Source: Pseudomonas sp. S06B 330
GTDB lineage: Bacteria > Pseudomonadota > Gammaproteobacteria > Pseudomonadales > Pseudomonadaceae
DNA length: 64,000 nt
Reading direction: 5' to 3'
NCBI RefSeq assembly: GCF_002845275.2
Contig: NZ_CP088149.1
Span: 62,001 to 126,000 of the forward strand
The position numbers and the translations under genes are program-made. The first letter of the stretch is position 1. Each line of letters starts with the position of its first letter. Below are positions 1 to 8,596 of this stretch, one piece after another. The notes beneath the pieces are model-generated. The model made no database searches. It was not told the DNA's origin and saw only the letters and a program-made list of their open reading frames with translations.

Positions 1-206
1 ATGTTGCGCTCCATCTGGTTGATCTGCTCATCGACTTCCCGCACCTGCTGGGCAAGGCCGGAGTCGGCCTCGATCAGCGCAGTGACTGCGTCGTTAACCT
101 GCTTCTCGACCAGGCCGCCCATCGCCAGGAGGTGGCTGCGAACCTCTTCGAGTTCGGCGTTGAACTGCTGGGAGATATGGTGGGTAAGGCTGTCTTTATT
201 GATCAT
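1..206 (-). CDS. phoU: Phosphate signalling protein PhoU (N-terminal part)
   Basis: PhoU is a cytoplasmic helical-bundle protein that connects the Pst transporter to the PhoR sensor kinase and holds the Pho response off when phosphate is plentiful. Only about the first 68 residues are in the window; the gene runs off the left edge. The start is the ATG read at 206-204. The protein begins MINKDSLTHHISQQFN and continues with a helical stretch (ELEEVRSHLLAMGGLVEKQV) typical of the family. It lies 56 bp downstream of pstB on the same strand, the usual last position of a pst operon, so the order and sequence agree. Confidence 0.93.
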   Translation of the reverse strand, partial: MINKDSLTHHISQQFNAELEEVRSHLLAMGGLVEKQVNDAVTALIEADSGLAQQVREVDEQINQMERN

Positions 207-262
207 GAGAAATCCTTGGAGCGTCCGGTAAGTGCGATCAGGCGGCGTTCAATCATTGAAAC

Positions 263-1096
263 CTAGCCATACCGACCGGTGATGTAATCTTCGGTCTGCT
301 TCTTCGCCGGGTTGGTGAACAGCGTGTCGGTATCACCAAACTCGATCAGCTTGCCCATGTACATGAACGCGGTGTAGTCGGAGACCCGCGCCGCCTGTTG
401 CATGTTGTGGGTAACGATGACGATGGTGTACTTGGACTTCAGCTCGTAGATCAGTTCTTCGACTTTCAGTGTCGAAATCGGGTCGAGTGCCGAGCACGGT
501 TCGTCGAGCAGCAATACTTCTGGCTCTACGGCGATGGTACGGGCAATCACCAGACGCTGCTGCTGACCACCGGACAGACCCAGCGCCGACTCGTGCAGAC
601 GGTCTTTGACCTCTTCCCACAGGGCTGCGCCCTTGAGTGCCCACTCCACCGCTTCGTCGAGCACGCGCTTTTTGTTGATACCCTGGATGCGCAGGCCGTA
701 GACCACGTTTTCATAGATGGTCTTAGGGAACGGGTTAGGCTTTTGGAACACCATACCAACCCGGCGGCGCAGCTCGGCAACGTCTTCGCCTTTGCGGTAG
801 ATGTTGTTGCCGTAGAGGTTGATCGCGCCGTCAACACGGCAACCGTCAACCAGGTCGTTCATGCGGTTGAAGGTACGCAGCAAGGTCGACTTACCGCAGC
901 CGGACGGGCCGATGAAGGCTGTCACGCGCTGTTTCGGGATGTTCATACTGACGTCGAACAAGGCTTGTTTTTCGCCGTAGTACAGGCTCAGACCCGGCAC
1001 TTCGATGGCCACGGTTTCATCAGCCAATTGCAGGCTCTGCTTGGTGCGACCCAGGGCCGACATATCGATGCCGTGGGCGTGGGATTCATGCTGCAT
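263..1096 (-). CDS. pstB: Phosphate ABC transporter ATP-binding protein PstB
   Basis: The ATPase of the high-affinity phosphate importer PstSCAB, acting on the cytoplasmic face of the inner membrane. The 277 residues have a Walker A (GPSGCGKST, about residues 63-71), an ABC signature (LSGGQQQR, about 173-180), a Walker B ([11 protein letters not shown]) and a switch histidine (VTHNMQQ). The ATG at 1096 follows a GGAG Shine-Dalgarno. An extra N-terminal stretch of about 30 residues precedes the ABC core. It sits between pstA (84 bp upstream) and phoU. Identification is secure. Confidence 0.97.
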   Translation of the reverse strand: MQHESHAHGIDMSALGRTKQSLQLADETVAIEVPGLSLYYGEKQALFDVSMNIPKQRVTAFIGPSGCGKSTLLRTFNRMNDLVDGCRVDGAINLYGNNIYRKGEDVAELRRRVGMVFQKPNPFPKTIYENVVYGLRIQGINKKRVLDEAVEWALKGAALWEEVKDRLHESALGLSGGQQQRLVIARTIAVEPEVLLLDEPCSALDPISTLKVEELIYELKSKYTIVIVTHNMQQAARVSDYTAFMYMGKLIEFGDTDTLFTNPAKKQTEDYITGRYG

Positions 1097-1180
1097 GGTC
1101 AGACTCCATACGCTATCAATTTCGTTTCATCGAACCGCCCGGCACAACACACAGGCGGCACTTGCAAAATGTTGTATCGA

Positions 1181-2851
1181 TCAATGATCCAGCGCTTTGT
1201 ACTTCTCGCGCAGGTGGTTACGAATCCATACCGCCGACAGGTTGAGCGTGGCGATTACTAGCACCAGCAGCAACGCAGTGGCATAAACCAGCGGCCGCGC
1301 AGCCTCGACGTTGGGGCTCTGGAAGCCGACGTCGTAGATGTGGAAGCCCAGGTGCATGATTTTCTGGTCCAGGTGCAGGTACGGGTAGTTGCCGTCCACT
1401 GGCAGTGATGGCGCCAGTTTCACTACACCCACCAGCATCAGCGGTGCCACTTCACCTGCGGCACGAGCCACGGCGAGAATCATGCCGGTCATCATCGCCG
1501 GGCTGGCCATTGGCAGGACGATCTTCCACAGCGTCTCCGCCTTGGTCGCACCCAGTGCCAACGAACCTTCGCGGACTGTACGCGGGATACGCGCCAAACC
1601 TTCTTCAGTGGCCACAATCACCACCGGTACCGCCAGCAACGCCAGGGTCAGCGAGGCCCAGAGCAGGCCCGGAGTGCCAAGGGTCGGCGCAGGTAATGCC
1701 TCAGGGAAGAACAGCTGGTCAAGCGAGCCACCCAGTACATAGACAAAGAAGCCCAGACCAAACACACCGTATACGATGGCCGGAACACCGGCGAGGTTGT
1801 TCACCGCGATACGAATCAAACGAGTGACCGGCCCCTGACGCGCATACTCACGCAGGTACACCGCCGCCAGCACGCCGAACGGGGTGACGATCACGGCCAT
1901 GATCAGGGTCATCATCACGGTACCGAAGATGGCCGGGAAGATTCCGCCTTCGGTATTGGCTTCACGCGGGTCGTCGCTGAGGAACTCCCAGACCTTGGCG
2001 AAGTACACACCCATCTTGGTGAAAAAGCCCATGCCATTAGGCTGGTAGGCGTGAACCACCTTGCTCAGGTTGATCTCGACCTCACGGCCGTTGCCATCCT
2101 TTGCAACCAGGCTGTCACGACCGAAGTCCTGGTGCAGGCTACCAAGACGCTCTTCGATGGCCTTGTAGCGGTTGTTCAGCTCGGCGCGTTCGGCATCCAT
2201 GTCTGCCTGGGCAGCCGCATCGAGCTTACCGGCAAGTTCCAGCTTACGGGCCTGCAGGCGCAAACGCTCAAGGCCGTAGTTGATGGCGCCGATGTCCTTC
2301 TTCTCAAGCTGTTGCAGCTCGCCAGCCAGCTTGTCAGCACGTTTGAGGCGCGCCTGCAGCTCGGTCCACGCAGCCTGGCCCTCAGCGACAACCTTGCCGT
2401 TTTCCTTGACGCTGACCAGGTAGCCGTAGAAGTTACCCCACTCACGACGCTCCAGTGCAATCAGGTCGACCGGCTTTTGTTGATCGATCAGCCATTCGCC
2501 AACCACCCAAGTGAAGTCGCTGCCATTGAGGTCACGGTTGCCGACCTTGATCAGCTCACGGGTCATGAACTCCGGACCCTCGTCCGGCACCGGCAAGCCG
2601 GCACCTTTGAGACGCGCGCGTGGCACTTCTTCCTTCTGCACCACTTCGCCGACGACGATATGATTCGCCTGGCCCGGTACGTTGTAGCTGGCCTGAATCA
2701 GGTCAGCCGGCCAGAAGTGGCCCAGACCGCGTACGGCGATCACCGAGAGCAGACCAATGGTCATGATCACAGCGATGGCGACGGCGCCACCGCTGATCCA
2801 GACGCCAGGGGCGCCGCTCTTGAACCAGCTTTTGAGGGAATCCTTTTTCAC
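1181..2851 (-). CDS. pstA: Phosphate ABC transporter permease PstA, long form
   Basis: One of the two membrane permeases of PstSCAB. The start is a GTG at 2851, 17 bp after the pstC stop, which suggests translational coupling. The 556-residue product is about twice the length of E. coli PstA. A first membrane segment (about residues 17-40) is followed by about 250 periplasmic, charged, partly coiled-coil residues (DUF3333 type), and then by the five-to-six-helix permease core from about residue 305. The core contains the EAA-type loop (EGSLALGATKAETLWKIVLP, about 430-450). The long form is normal for pseudomonads; what its added domain does is not known to me. Confidence 0.95.
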   Translation of the reverse strand: MKKDSLKSWFKSGAPGVWISGGAVAIAVIMTIGLLSVIAVRGLGHFWPADLIQASYNVPGQANHIVVGEVVQKEEVPRARLKGAGLPVPDEGPEFMTRELIKVGNRDLNGSDFTWVVGEWLIDQQKPVDLIALERREWGNFYGYLVSVKENGKVVAEGQAAWTELQARLKRADKLAGELQQLEKKDIGAINYGLERLRLQARKLELAGKLDAAAQADMDAERAELNNRYKAIEERLGSLHQDFGRDSLVAKDGNGREVEINLSKVVHAYQPNGMGFFTKMGVYFAKVWEFLSDDPREANTEGGIFPAIFGTVMMTLIMAVIVTPFGVLAAVYLREYARQGPVTRLIRIAVNNLAGVPAIVYGVFGLGFFVYVLGGSLDQLFFPEALPAPTLGTPGLLWASLTLALLAVPVVIVATEEGLARIPRTVREGSLALGATKAETLWKIVLPMASPAMMTGMILAVARAAGEVAPLMLVGVVKLAPSLPVDGNYPYLHLDQKIMHLGFHIYDVGFQSPNVEAARPLVYATALLLVLVIATLNLSAVWIRNHLREKYKALDH

Positions 2852-2868
2852 GGATCTCTACCTTTCTA

Positions 2869-5157
2869 TCAAAGCGACGAGTATTTCTTGCGCAGACGCT
2901 GGCGAATCAGCTCGGCCAAGGTGTTCATCACGAAGGTGAACATCAGCAGCACCAGCGCGGCGAGGAACAGCACGCGGTAGTGACTGCCACCGACTTCCGA
3001 CTCCGGCATCTCAACGGCAACGTTGGCGGCCAGGGTGCGCATACCTTCGAACAGGTTCAGCTCCATGACCGGGGTGTTGCCGGTGGCCATCAGTACGATC
3101 ATGGTTTCGCCAACAGCACGGCCCATACCGATCATCAGTGCCGAGAAAATGCCCGGGCTGGCGGTGAGGATGACCACACGGGTCAGGGTCTGCCATGGCG
3201 TTGCACCCAGCGCCAGGGAGCCCAGAGTCAGGCTGCGCGGCACGCTGAACACGGCGTCTTCGGCAATCGAATAAATGTTCGGAATCACCGCGAAACCCAT
3301 GGCAATACCGACTACCAGGGCATTGCGCTGGTCGTAGGTGATGCCCAAATCGTTGGTAATCCACAGGCGCATGTCGCCGTCGAAGAACCAGGTCTCCAGG
3401 AAGGGGCTCATGTACAGCGCGAACCAACCTGTGAAGAGGATCACCGGGATCAGGATCGCCGCTTCCCAGCCATCCGGAACCCGCAGGCGGATCGACTCAG
3501 GCAGACGGCTCCAGGTGAAACCGGCAACCAGGATGCCAATCGGCATCAGCAGGAACAGGCTGAACACACCCGGCAAGTGCCCTTCCAGGTACGGCGCCAG
3601 GAACAAGCCAGCGAAGAAACCGAGAATTACGGTTGGCATTGCCTCCATCAGCTCAATCACCGGCTTGACCTTGCGGCGCATGCCCGGGGCCATGAAGTAG
3701 GCGGTGTAGATGGCTGCGGCAATGGCCAGCGGTGCAGCCAGGATCATGGCGTAGAACGCCGCTTTCAAGGTGCCGAAGGTCAGAGGCGAAAGGCTCAGCT
3801 TGGGTTCGAAGTCGGTGTTCGAGGCGGTCGACTGCCAGACATACTTCGGCTCGTCATAGTTCTCGTACCAGACCTTGCTCCACAACGCGCTCCAGGACAC
3901 TTCCGGGTGCGGGTTCTTCAGGGTCAGGGGCAGAAGCTTGCCGCCTTCTTCGATGATGATGCGGTTAGCACGTGGCGACAGGCTCAGAATGCCAGCGCCT
4001 TCGGCGACCGGTTCGACCAGCAAGGTACGATGCGCGGTGCTGTGGAACACGCCAAGCTCGCCGCTGGCATCCAGGGCCACGAAGCCCTTGCGACGCTCTT
4101 CGGCATCGATCTGGACGATTGGCGCCTTGCCCATCTGGAACTCGCGGATGCGCTTGAAGCGTTGTTCGCCATCCGGGTCGCGGGCCATGAACCACTGGGC
4201 CAAGCCACCTTTGGAGTCGCCAATGATCAGCGAGATACCGCCGACCAACTGGTTGCTGGCAGTCACTTCGGCGTTGCCGTCGTCCAGCAACTTGTAGCGG
4301 CCATTGAGGCTCTTGTCACGCAAGCTGAAGACGTCCGCCTGCGCGCGACCATTGATCACATACAGCCACTGCTGACGCGGATCGATGAAGATCGCTTTGA
4401 CCGGCTCGGTCATCTGCGGCAGGTCAATGCGGCTCTGCTCGCTGGTAACCTCGCCGGTCATCATGTTTTCTTCGCGGCTCAGCGAAATCACCTGCAGGTG
4501 CGCGCCAGTGGAACCGGCAACCACCAGGGTTTCACCGTTCACATTGAGGCTGACATGCTCAAGCGCACGGCCCTGCTCGTCGAGTACGAACGGTTCCTGA
4601 CCATACGGGAAGTCGATGGCCGGGCTGATGGTCTTCTTGTTGTCCGGGTAGGTGATCTTGTAGCTGTGGCTGAACGCCAGTGCCTGACCATTGGACAAGC
4701 CCAGCACCACCAGCGGGTTGCCCGGCTGGTCGGTGCCAATAGAAGTTACCTGAGTACCTGCAGGCACCGGCAGGTCAACGCGCTTGAGTTCAGCACCCGT
4801 CTTGGTGTCGAAGAACAGCGCCTGCCCCTTGTCGGACACACGCATGCCGACCAAATTCTGCTCTTCCAGAGCAATCATCAGCGGCTTGCCGGCATCCTGG
4901 CTCAGCCAGGTCGGCTCCAGCGCTTTCTTGCTGGTCAGCGTGGCACCCTGGAACAGGGGCACGACCACGTAGGCCAGGTAGAAGAAGATCAAGGTAATCG
5001 CTGCCAACACGGCAAGCCCGCCCACCAGTACATACCAGCGAGTCAGGCGATCCTTGAGCGCACGCAAGCGACGCTTGCGCTGCAGTTCGGGCGTATTGAA
5101 ATCAATCCGCACGGGGGGAGAATTTTGGGTCATGGTGGAGTTGGCCAGATCATTCAT
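2869..5157 (-). CDS. pstC: Phosphate ABC transporter permease PstC, long form
   Basis: The partner permease of PstA. The 762-residue protein has one membrane segment near residues 45-70, then about 380 periplasmic residues with beta-propeller-like character (repeated short strands such as GNPLVVLGLSNGQALAF), then a permease core from about residue 460 with the loop RSLTLGSLALGATPWQTLTRVV. I chose the ATG at 5157 because AGGGTG lies just upstream and the product MNDLANSTMTQ matches family starts as I remember them; a GTG two codons earlier (5163) is possible. A Pho box ends only 22 bp before this ATG. Confidence 0.93.
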   Translation of the reverse strand: MNDLANSTMTQNSPPVRIDFNTPELQRKRRLRALKDRLTRWYVLVGGLAVLAAITLIFFYLAYVVVPLFQGATLTSKKALEPTWLSQDAGKPLMIALEEQNLVGMRVSDKGQALFFDTKTGAELKRVDLPVPAGTQVTSIGTDQPGNPLVVLGLSNGQALAFSHSYKITYPDNKKTISPAIDFPYGQEPFVLDEQGRALEHVSLNVNGETLVVAGSTGAHLQVISLSREENMMTGEVTSEQSRIDLPQMTEPVKAIFIDPRQQWLYVINGRAQADVFSLRDKSLNGRYKLLDDGNAEVTASNQLVGGISLIIGDSKGGLAQWFMARDPDGEQRFKRIREFQMGKAPIVQIDAEERRKGFVALDASGELGVFHSTAHRTLLVEPVAEGAGILSLSPRANRIIIEEGGKLLPLTLKNPHPEVSWSALWSKVWYENYDEPKYVWQSTASNTDFEPKLSLSPLTFGTLKAAFYAMILAAPLAIAAAIYTAYFMAPGMRRKVKPVIELMEAMPTVILGFFAGLFLAPYLEGHLPGVFSLFLLMPIGILVAGFTWSRLPESIRLRVPDGWEAAILIPVILFTGWFALYMSPFLETWFFDGDMRLWITNDLGITYDQRNALVVGIAMGFAVIPNIYSIAEDAVFSVPRSLTLGSLALGATPWQTLTRVVILTASPGIFSALMIGMGRAVGETMIVLMATGNTPVMELNLFEGMRTLAANVAVEMPESEVGGSHYRVLFLAALVLLMFTFVMNTLAELIRQRLRKKYSSL

Positions 5158-5179
5158 GCGCACACCCTAGCGGTCCCGT

Positions 5180-5197
5180 ATGACAAAAACATGACAA
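5180..5197 (-). promoter_or_regulatory. Pho box before pstC
   Basis: On the minus strand the sequence is TTGTCATGTTTTTGTCAT, two heptamers TTGTCAT separated by 4 bp. The PhoB consensus is CTGTCAT-N4-CTGTCAT, so each half has one mismatch. TAGGGT lies 10 bp downstream, where a -10 hexamer is expected in a PhoB-dependent promoter. Confidence 0.85.
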
Positions 5198-5208
5198 TGC
5201 AGTGACGC

Positions 5209-5243
5209 AAAAAAGCCCGCCGCTCAGAAACGCCTGGCAGCGG
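5209..5243 (-). terminator. Probable weak terminator between pstS and pstC
   Basis: On the minus strand, arms CCGCT-(GC)-CAG and CTG-AGCGG enclose GCGTTT. Six T residues follow, but 5 bp (CGGGC) after the stem, so termination is likely partial. It lies between the pstS stop and the pstC Pho box and would lower pstC levels relative to the binding protein. Confidence 0.5.
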
Positions 5244-5296
5244 ACTCGCAATTTGCGGCAGGATCCGGTCATTTCCAGACCCCGCCTAGCTCACAC

Positions 5297-6298
5297 TTAG
5301 TTTGCTGCGACGCCTTTAGTGGCGTGGTTCAGGCCCAGGTCAGCCAGGGCTTTTTCGGCCACTTTGGCAGGCAATGGGATGTAACCGTCCTTCACAACAA
5401 CTTGCTGGCCTGCTTGCGACAGCACCAGTTTGACGAACTCAGCTTCCAGCGGGGCCAGAGGCTTGTTCGGTGCCTTGTTGACGTAGACGTAGAGGAAACG
5501 CGACAGCGGGTAGGTACCGTTCAGGGCATTGGCTTCGTTGTCTTCAACGAACGCGCCACCTTCCTTCTTGGCCAGAGGCACGGTTTTAACGCTGGCGGTC
5601 TTGTAGCCGATGCCCGAGTAACCGATGCCGTTCAGCGAGCTGCTGATCGACTGCACGACCGAAGCCGAACCTGGTTGCTCGTTGACGTTAGGCTTGAAGT
5701 CACCTTTGCACAGGCCTTCTTCCTTGAAGTAGCCATAAGTGCCGGATACCGAGTTACGACCGAACAATTGAACCGGCTTGTTGGCCAGGTCGCCCGTCAC
5801 ACCCAGGTCACCCCAGGTTTTCACGTCGGCCTTGGCACCGCACAGGCGGGTCGAAGAGAAGATCGCGTCGACCTGGGACATGGTCAGGCCTTTGATTGGG
5901 TTGTCCTTGTGCACAAATACGGCCAGGGCATCGACGGCAACCGGGATAGCGGTTGGCTTGTAGCCGTACTTCTGCTCGAACGCCTGCAGCTCGACGTCCT
6001 TCATTTTGCGGCTCATTGGGCCGAGGTTGGCGGTGCCTTCGGTCAGCGCCGGTGGCGCGGTGGAGGAACCGGCAGCCTGAATCTGGATGTTTACGTTCGG
6101 GTATTCCTTCTTGTAGGCCTCAGCCCACAGAGTCATAAGGTTCGCCAGGGTATCGGAACCGACGCTGGAGAGGTTGCCCGACACACCGGTGGTCTTGGTG
6201 TAGGTCGGAATAGCAGGGTCAACAGCGGCGACCGCATTGGCGGTGGCAACGCCAGCGGCGACGAAAGTCAGGGCCGCCATCAAACGCTTCAGTTTCAT
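5297..6298 (-). CDS. pstS: Periplasmic phosphate-binding protein PstS
   Basis: Captures phosphate in the periplasm and delivers it to PstCA. The 333-residue product has a Sec signal peptide (positively charged [10 protein letters not shown], hydrophobic core, cut near AVA-A at residues 22-25), followed by a mature protein with the motifs [11 protein letters not shown] and [11 protein letters not shown] that form the phosphate site in the family, and [14 protein letters not shown]. It starts at the ATG at 6298. It is the first gene of the pst group, preceded by four Pho half-sites. The gap to pstC contains its own Pho box, so pstS and pstCAB-phoU can be transcribed separately. Confidence 0.97.
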   Translation of the reverse strand: MKLKRLMAALTFVAAGVATANAVAAVDPAIPTYTKTTGVSGNLSSVGSDTLANLMTLWAEAYKKEYPNVNIQIQAAGSSTAPPALTEGTANLGPMSRKMKDVELQAFEQKYGYKPTAIPVAVDALAVFVHKDNPIKGLTMSQVDAIFSSTRLCGAKADVKTWGDLGVTGDLANKPVQLFGRNSVSGTYGYFKEEGLCKGDFKPNVNEQPGSASVVQSISSSLNGIGYSGIGYKTASVKTVPLAKKEGGAFVEDNEANALNGTYPLSRFLYVYVNKAPNKPLAPLEAEFVKLVLSQAGQQVVVKDGYIPLPAKVAEKALADLGLNHATKGVAAN

Positions 6299-6357
6299 GC
6301 CTTACTCCTAGCAGGAATTGGGGTGAGATGGATCGGGCCCAAGTATCTGCAGGCCGC

Positions 6358-6397
6358 ATGACTACTCTATGAATGGAATATGACAATTAGATGAAAG
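6358..6397 (-). promoter_or_regulatory. Tandem Pho box array before pstS
   Basis: Read on the minus strand there are four heptamers at an exact 11-bp pitch: CTTTCAT, TTGTCAT, CATTCAT and TAGTCAT, separated by CTAA, ATTC and AGAG. The central pair is the best match to CTGTCAT-N4-CTGTCAT. The array would bind two PhoB dimers side by side. It ends about 60 bp before the pstS ATG. Confidence 0.8.
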
Positions 6398-6426
6398 GCC
6401 ATCATCGAATCTCGAGGATGGCCTTT
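6394..6426 (-). terminator. Hairpin after the MHS transporter gene
   Basis: Perfect 10-bp arms AAAGGCCATC and GATGGCCTTT enclose a 13-nt loop. On the minus strand three T residues end the second arm; read on the plus strand the run is TTTT. It lies 34 bp after the transporter stop and overlaps the outermost pstS Pho heptamer by 4 bp. Confidence 0.55.
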
Positions 6427-6459
6427 TCAAAATGTTGCGAGGGTTGCGCTAGAGCGGCG

Positions 6460-7749
6460 TCAGCGTTTCTTGGCCAGCAGATAGAGGCCAACCAGCAGAC
6501 CAATGGTGCAAATTCCGGCGACGTAATAGGCCGGTGCCATAGGGCTGAGTTTGAGCAGGGCGGTCACTACCATCGGGGTCAGACCACCGAAGATTGCGTA
6601 AGCCAGGTTGTAAGAAAAAGACAGACCGCTAAAACGCACCACGGGTGGGAAGGCCTTGACCATCACGTAGGGCACGGCGCCGACGATGCCGACACACAAG
6701 CCCGTCAGGGCATACAGCGGGAACATCCACTCAGGATGGGTTGGCAGGCTGTGGTAGAAGGTCCAGGACGAAATCAGCAGCAACAGGCTGCCGACGATGA
6801 ACACCCGGCCGGCACCCAAGCGATCTGCGAGTGCTCCCGTGCCAATGCAGCCCAGGCTAAGCAGGACAATCGCCAGGCTGTTGGCCTTGAGCGAATCAGT
6901 CGGGCTGACCTGATAGAGGCTCTGCAGCAGTGCCGGGGTCATCAGAATAACCACTACAATGCCGGCCGACAGCAGCCAGGTCAGCAGCATCGAGATGACA
7001 ATGGCGCCCCGGTGGTCACGCAATACCGCACGCAGCGGTACTTCATCGGCCAGCGCCTTGCGCGCCTGCATTTCAGCAAATACCGGTGTTTCGTGCAGCC
7101 AGCGGCGCAGGTACACCGCGAAGAAGCCGAACACCCCGCCGAGCAGGAATGGAATTCGCCATGCGTAGTCAGCGACTTCCTCCGGGGTATAGATACTGTT
7201 GATCAGTGTGGCCACCAACGAACCCAAAAGGATCCCGGCGGTAAGCCCGGCAGTCAGAGTGCCGCAGGCATAGCCCGTATTGCGTGCAGGCACATGCTCG
7301 GAAACGAACACCCAGGCACCTGGCACCTCCCCTCCAATCGCTGCGCCCTGGATCACCCGCATCAGCAGCAACAGGATTGGTGCCCACATGCCGATCTGCG
7401 CGTAGGTTGGCAGCAGGCCCATGATCAGCGTCGGTACGGCCATCATGAAAATGCTCAGGGTGAACATCTTCTTGCGCCCCAACAGGTCGCCGAAGTGGGC
7501 CATGACGATGCCACCCAGCGGCCGCGCCAGGTAACCGGCGGCAAAAATCCCAAACGTTTGCATCAACCGTAGCCATTCCGGCATATCGGCAGGGAAAAAT
7601 AGCTTGCCGACCACCGTGGCGAAGAATACGAAAATAATGAAATCGTAGAACTCCAGCGCACCGCCCAAAGCGGAAAGCGACAGGGTCTTATAGTCACTGC
7701 GGGTGAGCGGCCTCGAAGGCTGCGCGATACTGCCGGGCACGGAGGTCAT
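6460..7749 (-). CDS. MFS transporter, metabolite:H+ symporter (MHS) type
   Basis: A 429-residue inner-membrane carrier with about 12 hydrophobic segments. The start is the ATG at 7749. The MHS/ShiA-ProP-like family is indicated by the N-terminal LGGALEFYDFIIFVFFATVVG, the loop GDLLGRKKMF between helices 2 and 3, and RVIQGAAIGGEVPGAWVFVSEH in helix 4-5. Family members carry organic acids, betaines or shikimate with protons; the substrate here cannot be read from the sequence. It stands alone between pstS and a 370-bp gap. No regulator is adjacent. Confidence 0.85.
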   Translation of the reverse strand: MTSVPGSIAQPSRPLTRSDYKTLSLSALGGALEFYDFIIFVFFATVVGKLFFPADMPEWLRLMQTFGIFAAGYLARPLGGIVMAHFGDLLGRKKMFTLSIFMMAVPTLIMGLLPTYAQIGMWAPILLLLMRVIQGAAIGGEVPGAWVFVSEHVPARNTGYACGTLTAGLTAGILLGSLVATLINSIYTPEEVADYAWRIPFLLGGVFGFFAVYLRRWLHETPVFAEMQARKALADEVPLRAVLRDHRGAIVISMLLTWLLSAGIVVVILMTPALLQSLYQVSPTDSLKANSLAIVLLSLGCIGTGALADRLGAGRVFIVGSLLLLISSWTFYHSLPTHPEWMFPLYALTGLCVGIVGAVPYVMVKAFPPVVRFSGLSFSYNLAYAIFGGLTPMVVTALLKLSPMAPAYYVAGICTIGLLVGLYLLAKKR

Positions 7750-8122
7750 AGGTCTCTCTTATTGGTATCTCTTTATTGATACTGCAGGCCGTCTGAGACG
7801 CGTGTTTCAGCCTGGGAAGCCCCGAACGATAGCAAATTGCCGGAAAAAGCACATAGCAGTACATTTTCAATACAAGTATTCATGACGCCATGGTCGTCGT
7901 TGCGCTTTCGCCTCTATATACTGCCCGCTTGTAGGAAAAGGTTGGGTCATATGAAGGATGTTGTGCGAAAACGCCGCTAGATATGCTTAGTCGGTTTCGC
8001 AGAGTTTCCCTTCGCCGCCTGGCAAAGCGAAAGCAGCGTAGTATGGTTGTGCTGAATCGTTTTTCGAGGCGTCTGTATTAGCGCCAACCAACGAAGCGTC
8101 ACGGGTCAGAGGCACCCCCGGC
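7750..8122. other. Intergenic gap, no gene seen
   Basis: Divergent intergenic region between the MHS transporter and a thioesterase gene. It is more AT-rich than its flanks and has TATACT near 7916-7921, a possible -10 element for the plus strand, without a clear -35. Only very short open frames are present and I cannot support any of them as a gene. Confidence 0.5.
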
Positions 8123-8524
8123 ATGATTGAACTCGAACAAGAAGATCCTATTCCGCAAGGCGACCTGGCCTTGCAAATCACTGCACTACCGCGTGAAACC
8201 AATGGTTTCGGCGACATCTTTGGCGGCTGGCTGGTCGCTCAGATGGACTTGGCCGGCACCGCCATGGCCAGTCGCGTCGCCGGTGGCCGCGTTGCTACCG
8301 TGGCGATCGATCGTATGGCTTTCCTGGTCCCTGTCGCCGTTGGCGCCCAGTTGTCCTTCTATACCCAGACCCTGGAAATCGGCCGCAGCTCGATCCAGAT
8401 GATGGTCGAGGTGTGGAGCGACGACCCGCTGTCCAGCGAATGGCGCAAAGTGACTGAAGCGGTATTTGTGTTCGTTGCCATCGATGGCAGCGGCCGTACC
8501 CGTTCGGTTCCTCCTCGTCGCTGA
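8123..8524 (+). CDS. Acyl-CoA thioesterase, YciA-like hotdog fold
   Basis: A 133-residue single hotdog-domain protein expected to hydrolyse acyl-CoA to free acid and CoA in the cytoplasm. The family signature GDIFGGWLVAQMDLAGTAMA (residues 30-49) contains the helix and the catalytic aspartate region, and TVAIDRMAFLVPVAVG follows. The start is the ATG at 8123 with AGAGG about 10 bp upstream. It is 72 bp before the mutarotase gene on the same strand, so the two may be co-transcribed. Its natural acyl chain is not determinable. Confidence 0.88.
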   Translation: MIELEQEDPIPQGDLALQITALPRETNGFGDIFGGWLVAQMDLAGTAMASRVAGGRVATVAIDRMAFLVPVAVGAQLSFYTQTLEIGRSSIQMMVEVWSDDPLSSEWRKVTEAVFVFVAIDGSGRTRSVPPRR

Positions 8525-8596
8525 GTCGCCTGCGCGGTAAACTCGAAGGCATGCAAGCGGTCCAAAACCGTACGGCAAACCAACGAGATCAAGCGC

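Noticed and set aside
2980..5205. Large open frame on the plus strand opposite pstC (about 740 codons)
   Set aside because: Antisense shadow caused by the codon bias of the real gene; composition is His/Gln/Arg-rich and unlike any protein, no ribosome site.
7750..8122. A micro-ORF (about nine codons, MKDVVRKRR) near 7951
   Set aside because: No ribosome site that stands out and no conservation evidence; too short to support.
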